Below, piece after piece: positions 60,071 to 64,000 of a stretch of 64,000 bases of DNA (positions are counted from its first letter, which is position 1; the number at the start of each line of letters is the position of its first letter). The position numbers and the translations under genes were made by a program. Location of the stretch: contig NZ_CP121650.1 in the NCBI RefSeq assembly GCF_029714405.1, positions 8,623,001 through 8,687,000 of the forward strand, read 5' to 3'. The DNA comes from Bradyrhizobium sp. CB82. GTDB lineage: Bacteria > Pseudomonadota > Alphaproteobacteria > Rhizobiales > Xanthobacteraceae. The notes beneath the pieces are model-generated. The model worked only from the letters and a program-made list of their open reading frames with translations, ran no database searches and was not told where the DNA came from.

Positions 60071-61270
60071 TCAGAACATCAGATTGTCCTTCACGAGCAC
60101 CCAGCGGCCGCCCTTGACCTGCTGCACCTGGGTGATGGTGTTGGCGAGGTGATCGGTCTTGGTGAACTTCGTCGGCGGCGAGTTGAAGATGTCGAGAAAC
60201 TTCTCGCCAGACTCCAGCGAGTCCAGCATCTTCTGTCCGGTGAGATCCTTGCCCGCCTTCTGCGCATAGAAAGCGAACGTCATCACCGCGTTATAGCCGA
60301 TGATCGCCTGCGTATTGGCGTCCGAATTGAACATCTTCTTGTAGTTGACGAGCCAGTCGTGGACCTTGCCCTTCGCCGTATCCTCGTACGGGATCTCGAA
60401 GCCGCTCGCCGCATAGAGCCCTTCGACGGCATCCTTGCCCAGCGTCGGCACTTCCAGCACGTTGGTCGGCGTGGCGCCTAGGAAGGTAACGTCCCAGCCG
60501 AGCTTCCTCGCTTCCGACATCGCGCCGATGGTCTCGCGGATCACGGTGCCGAGCACGACGAGATCGCAGCCGTCGGATTTCATCTTGGCGACCTGCGCGC
60601 TGAAATCGGAGGCGCCACGCTTGTAGCTCGTCACCGAGGCCGGCTGCACCTTCATGGCCTGGAGCTGTTGGTTGAAGCCATCCAGCACGTTTTTGCCGTA
60701 CTCATCGTCCTGGTACATGATGCAGGGTTTCTCGAAGTTCTTGAGTTCCTTCATGTACTTGAGCGCAGCGCGCGTGCTCTCCACATAGGGCAGGAGGTTG
60801 CTGAATTTCAGCCGCTCCTGAGGCTTGTTGGGGTCGAACTTGAAGGTGAATTCGGCCGAGCTCAGGGGGAACAGCTGCAGCACGCCGGCGTCGAACAGGG
60901 TGTCCTGCGCGGCAAGCACTGTCGGCGAGCCCATCGGGCCGACCATGGCAAATATCTTGTCGCGCTCGACCAGCTTCTGCGACGCCAACACGGCCTTCTT
61001 CGGATCGTATCCACTGTCTTCGACCACCAGTCGAACCTTGCGGCCGTTGATACCGCCCGCCCTATTGATCTCCTCCACCGCCATCTTCATGCCGTTGGAA
61101 ACGGGCACCCCCCATCCCTTGACAGGGCCCGACAGATCCTGGTGGGTGCCGATAACGATCTCGTTTGCCGAGATGCCTTCATTGGTGACCTTGATCTGCG
61201 CCGCGGCCGGCAGACAGGTGAGCACCATCGCACCTGCCGCCAGGCCGAACGCCAAAAACGATTTCGACAT
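60071..61270 (-). CDS. branched-chain amino acid-type ABC transporter substrate-binding protein
   Basis: This 399-residue periplasmic receptor has a signal peptide (SFLAFGLAAGAMVLTCLPAA, cleavage after AAA). The type I binding fold shows NEIVIGTHQDLSGPVKGWGV, AVEEINRAGGINGRKVRLVV and FAMVGPMGSPTVLAAQDTLF. I prefer the ATG at 61270, which gives better spacing from GAGGAG, over one at 61276. It is the third gene of the LivF, acyl-CoA synthetase, receptor unit. With an acyl-CoA synthetase in the operon, the ligand may be an organic or aromatic acid. Confidence 0.92.
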   Translation of the reverse strand: MSKSFLAFGLAAGAMVLTCLPAAAQIKVTNEGISANEIVIGTHQDLSGPVKGWGVPVSNGMKMAVEEINRAGGINGRKVRLVVEDSGYDPKKAVLASQKLVERDKIFAMVGPMGSPTVLAAQDTLFDAGVLQLFPLSSAEFTFKFDPNKPQERLKFSNLLPYVESTRAALKYMKELKNFEKPCIMYQDDEYGKNVLDGFNQQLQAMKVQPASVTSYKRGASDFSAQVAKMKSDGCDLVVLGTVIRETIGAMSEARKLGWDVTFLGATPTNVLEVPTLGKDAVEGLYAASGFEIPYEDTAKGKVHDWLVNYKKMFNSDANTQAIIGYNAVMTFAFYAQKAGKDLTGQKMLDSLESGEKFLDIFNSPPTKFTKTDHLANTITQVQQVKGGRWVLVKDNLMF

Positions 61271-61392
61271 CGACATCTCCTCTCTCTTCAAGGCCCTGTT
61301 TGCGCGACGGGCGTGGCCATCGCTCCCTCGCTTGTTCTCTGCGCATGCCCCTTGTCGGGAAACAGGTGTCCACTTTTCCTGGAGCATGCGCC

Positions 61393-63231
61393 TCATGCTA
61401 GCGCGCGCTCGCGATACATCGCGTCGATCTCGCCGGCGTAACGCTTGCTCACGAAGCTGCGCTTCAGCTTCATGGTCGGCGTCAGCTCCTCGTCCTCCGG
61501 TGTGAGCTGGCGCTCGATCAGGTGGAATTTCTTGATGGTCTCGACGCGGGCGAAATTGCCGTTGACCTCTTCGATCTCGCGCCAGATCAGGTCCTGGATT
61601 TCCCTCGCCCGGCACAGGCTCGCATAGTTGGTGAAGGGAATGTCGTGGTCCTGCGCGAACTTCTCGACGTTCTCCTGATCGATCATGACGAGGCAGGTGA
61701 GATACGGCCGCTTGTCGCCGATCACGACGGCGTCGGAGATGTAGGGCGAGAATTTGAGCTGGTTCTCGATCTCCGACGGCGTGATGTTCTTGCCGCCGGA
61801 GGTGATGATGATGTCCTTCATCCGGTCGGTGATCCTGACGAAGCCTTCGTTGTCCATGGTGCCGACGTCGCCGGTGTGCAGCCAGCCGCGCGTATCGATG
61901 GTCTCGGCGGTCTTCTCCGGCTGGTTCAAATAGCCCATGAACAGGAAGTCGCCCTTGATCAGGATCTCGCCGTCCGGCGAGAGACTGACCTCACCCCAAG
62001 GTACCGCTTTGCCGACCGAGCCGAGCTTGATGCGCTCGGACGGCATCATGGTGGCGACCCCGCAATTCTCGGTCTGGCCGTAGATCTCGCGCATGTCGAT
62101 GCCGAGTGCTAGATACCAGCGAATCAGGTCGGGCGAAATTGGCGCGGCACCGGTGAACGCGATGCGACAACGATCGAGGCCGATCATGCGGCGGATGTTG
62201 CGGAATACCAGTCGATAGGCGAGGCGGTTGGCGATCCTGAGCGAGAGGGATGGCACACCTCCCTCGAGCCGGCAATTGGCCACGCGCAGGCCGATGTCGA
62301 TGGCACGGCGGTAGATCCATTGCTGGAGCGGCGTCGCATCATTCAGCGCGATCGTGATCGCGGAATAGAATTTTTCCCAGATCCGCGGCACTGCGAAGAA
62401 GATGGTCGGCTGTACCTCGCGCAGATTGTCCGGCACGGTTTCCGGGCTCTCCGCGAAATTCATCACCGAGCCGAGCGCAACCGAGATGTAGCAGCCGCCG
62501 ACGCGCTCGGCGACATGGCAGAGCGGGAGGAAGATCAGCCGGTCCTCCTCTTCCCGAGCCGGGATGAAATCGTTGGCGTGGCGCATCTGATGCGTCACGC
62601 TGCGGTTGGAATGCATCGCCCCCTTGGGCAGACCGGTCGTGCCGGAGGTGTAGACGAGAATCGCGAGATCGCTCGCGCTGCGGCTGTCGATCATCTCCTG
62701 CCAGAGCTGTTCGCGTCCGGCCCTGTGATTGCGCCCGAGCGCGCGAAACTCGTCCAGCGACATCACCATGTCGTCGGCAAAGCCGCTCAGGCCCTCCATG
62801 TCGAACACGATGATCCTTTGCAGCGTCGGGCAGCGTGCGCGGCAGGCAAGGATCTTGTCGAGCTGTTCCTCGTCCTCGGCAAAGATGATCCGGGTAGCGG
62901 AGTCGTTGACGAGATATTCGACCTGCGCCGACGAATCGGTCGGATAGATTCCCGAGGAGACGCCGCCCGCGCACAGGATGCCCATGTCGGCATAGACCCA
63001 TTCCGGCACGGCGTTGGCGATGATGGAGGCGACGTCGCCGGGCCTGAAACCCGAGGCGCGCAGGGCGTAGGCGATCTCCCTGGAAATTTCCAGCCACGCG
63101 CGCCAGCTCGTCGGCTGCCAGATGCCGAACTGCTTCTCGCGGATCGCAACCCTCTCCCCGCGCGTCTCCACCGCGCGTACAAAACTCCTTGCGATCGTGT
63201 CTGCGACCGTCAGCACCGCCGGTCGGGCCAT
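61393..63231 (-). CDS. long-chain acyl-CoA synthetase-like AMP-forming ligase
   Basis: This 612-residue enzyme has the AMP-binding P-loop LVYTSGTTGLPKGAMHSNRS, the A5 motif IYGQTENCGV, the A8 region GWLHTGDVGTMDNEGFVRIT followed by DRMKDIIITSGGKN, and the C-terminal MKLKRSFVSKRY. It activates a carboxylic acid to the CoA thioester, and the sequence is closest to long-chain (FadD15/FACS-like) enzymes. AAGGAGGG precedes the ATG at 63231. It sits between livF and the receptor gene, coupling uptake to activation. Confidence 0.92.
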   Translation of the reverse strand: MARPAVLTVADTIARSFVRAVETRGERVAIREKQFGIWQPTSWRAWLEISREIAYALRASGFRPGDVASIIANAVPEWVYADMGILCAGGVSSGIYPTDSSAQVEYLVNDSATRIIFAEDEEQLDKILACRARCPTLQRIIVFDMEGLSGFADDMVMSLDEFRALGRNHRAGREQLWQEMIDSRSASDLAILVYTSGTTGLPKGAMHSNRSVTHQMRHANDFIPAREEEDRLIFLPLCHVAERVGGCYISVALGSVMNFAESPETVPDNLREVQPTIFFAVPRIWEKFYSAITIALNDATPLQQWIYRRAIDIGLRVANCRLEGGVPSLSLRIANRLAYRLVFRNIRRMIGLDRCRIAFTGAAPISPDLIRWYLALGIDMREIYGQTENCGVATMMPSERIKLGSVGKAVPWGEVSLSPDGEILIKGDFLFMGYLNQPEKTAETIDTRGWLHTGDVGTMDNEGFVRITDRMKDIIITSGGKNITPSEIENQLKFSPYISDAVVIGDKRPYLTCLVMIDQENVEKFAQDHDIPFTNYASLCRAREIQDLIWREIEEVNGNFARVETIKKFHLIERQLTPEDEELTPTMKLKRSFVSKRYAGEIDAMYRERALA

Positions 63232-63308
63232 GCCGTTCCCTCCTTGTCGCCTCCCATCAGTTGCCTGCCTTGCCGGCGGTCTATGTCTTACGGACGGGCA
63301 ATCCCCAT

Positions 63309-64000
63309 TTAACGCCACGTTTTCTTCTTTTTCCAGCGCCGCTCGCCCCGTGCGCCGGCCTCCTTGGCGCCAAGGTAAAATTCCTGGATGTCCTTTGAAT
63401 GCATCAAGCGGTCGCAGGTGTCGTTCATCACGACCCGGCCGATCTCCAGCACGTAGCCGTAATGCGCCGTTTCCAGCGCCACCTTGGCATTCTGCTCAAC
63501 GAGCAGGATCGACATGCCCTGCTCCTCGTTGATGCGGCGGATGATCGTAAAAATCTCCTTCACCAGGATCGGCGACAGCCCCAGCGATGGCTCGTCCAGC
63601 AGCAGCAGCATCGGCCGGTTCATCAGCGCCCGCCCGATCGCCAGCATCTGCTGCTCGCCGCCGGAGAGCTGGCCGGCCGGCTGGTTGATGCGCTCCCTCA
63701 GCCGCGGGAAATAGCCGTAGACCCGCTGGAGATCCTCCGCGACCGCGTCGCGATCCTTCCGCGGATAGGCGCCCATCATCAGGTTCTCGCGCACGGAGAG
63801 GAACGGAAACACCTCGCGCCCTTCCGGCACGTGGCTGAGGCCGAGCCGGACGATCTTGTCGGCCTCCATGCGCTGGATCGGCTTGCCCATGAACTCGATC
63901 GTGCCCTTCTGGGGATCGAGGATGCCGGAAATGGTCTTCAGCACCGTGGTCTTGCCCGCGCCATTGGCGCCCAGCAAGGTGACGATGCGGCCGCGCGGCA
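63309..64000 (-). CDS. livF: branched-chain-type ABC transporter ATP-binding protein LivF, 5' end outside window
   Basis: The visible C-terminal part of about 230 residues includes Walker A LLGANGAGKTTVLKT, signature LSGGEQQMLAIGRALM and Walker B LLLLDEPSLGLSPILV. The LivF hallmark LSHVPEGREVFPFLSVRENL is present. The reading frame runs off the window end through IVTLLGANG, so the start lies beyond 64000. The chain ends with a basic tail (GERRWKKKKTWR). It energises import together with permeases expected just outside the window. Confidence 0.93.
   Translation of the reverse strand, partial: PRGRIVTLLGANGAGKTTVLKTISGILDPQKGTIEFMGKPIQRMEADKIVRLGLSHVPEGREVFPFLSVRENLMMGAYPRKDRDAVAEDLQRVYGYFPRLRERINQPAGQLSGGEQQMLAIGRALMNRPMLLLLDEPSLGLSPILVKEIFTIIRRINEEQGMSILLVEQNAKVALETAHYGYVLEIGRVVMNDTCDRLMHSKDIQEFYLGAKEAGARGERRWKKKKTWR

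Noticed and set aside
1..64000. Horizontally acquired island, prophage or transposon
   Set aside because: No integrase, transposase, tRNA attachment site or phage gene was seen. Composition looks uniform apart from the AT-rich gap at 58.6-59.2 kb.

Overview
The window is high-GC chromosomal DNA of a soil or plant-associated alphaproteobacterium, most probably Bradyrhizobium or a close relative. This rests on gene content: a membrane ferritin (mbfA) with an Irr-type operator, a BTLCP cysteine protease, a DUF1127 protein, many CoA-dependent catabolic genes, and dense intergenic palindromic repeats. No rRNA, tRNA, CRISPR array, insertion sequence or prophage was found. The genus is inferred from recalled family knowledge, not from a search.

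Layout. 0-7.5 kb holds a WYL regulator, a YkgJ Cys-cluster protein, a DUF3307 membrane protein, an orphan membrane-anchored TAXI-type binding protein, a frameshifted cyclic-nucleotide-gated K+ channel, a crotonase, a small secreted protein and a nitroreductase. 7.6-15.3 kb is a fatty- or aromatic-acyl-CoA catabolic cluster (two acyl-CoA dehydrogenases, a feruloyl-CoA synthase-like ligase, an SDR, a TetR repressor and a divergent thiolase), ending in the scar of a deleted acyl-CoA synthetase. 15.7-24.7 kb holds an epoxide hydrolase-like protein, mbfA, a cytochrome b561 remnant, an amidase, a damaged zinc alcohol dehydrogenase, an AidB-like dehydrogenase, an SDR and a crotonase. 24.9-34.6 kb holds a GNAT acetyltransferase, DUF1127, a GcvA-like LysR regulator, an MFS transporter, a three-gene amidohydrolase/amidohydrolase/Rieske operon, a CinA-like amidase, DUF1488, a TPR protein and AMP nucleosidase.

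34.9-38.0 kb encodes a type I secretion ABC transporter and its HlyD-type adaptor. 38.8-46.4 kb is a seven-gene minus-strand operon: a peptide-type ABC transporter (binding protein, two permeases, two ATPases) with an amidase and its small AtzG-like (DUF4089) partner embedded by four-base overlaps. A paralogous binding protein lies divergently at 46.6-48.2 kb.

48.4-60.0 kb is the most distinctive region. It holds a CHASE2-adenylate/guanylate cyclase, a 2630-residue FecR-VCBS-beta-helix protein with a type I secretion C-terminus, and a divergently transcribed BTLCP (LapG-like) protease that shares its 609-bp upstream region. With the secretion genes at 35-38 kb these could form a secreted or retained adhesin whose surface state is set by proteolysis and cyclic-nucleotide signalling. 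That is a hypothesis; no LapD-like receptor or TolC is in the window. 60.0-64.0 kb is a branched-chain-type ABC operon (LivF, long-chain acyl-CoA synthetase, binding protein) that continues past the window edge.

Gene decay recurs: a single-base frameshift in the K+ channel, two lesions in the alcohol dehydrogenase, and scars of an acyl-CoA synthetase and a cytochrome b561. At least six palindromic repeat families fill intergenic gaps, including gaps inside operons.
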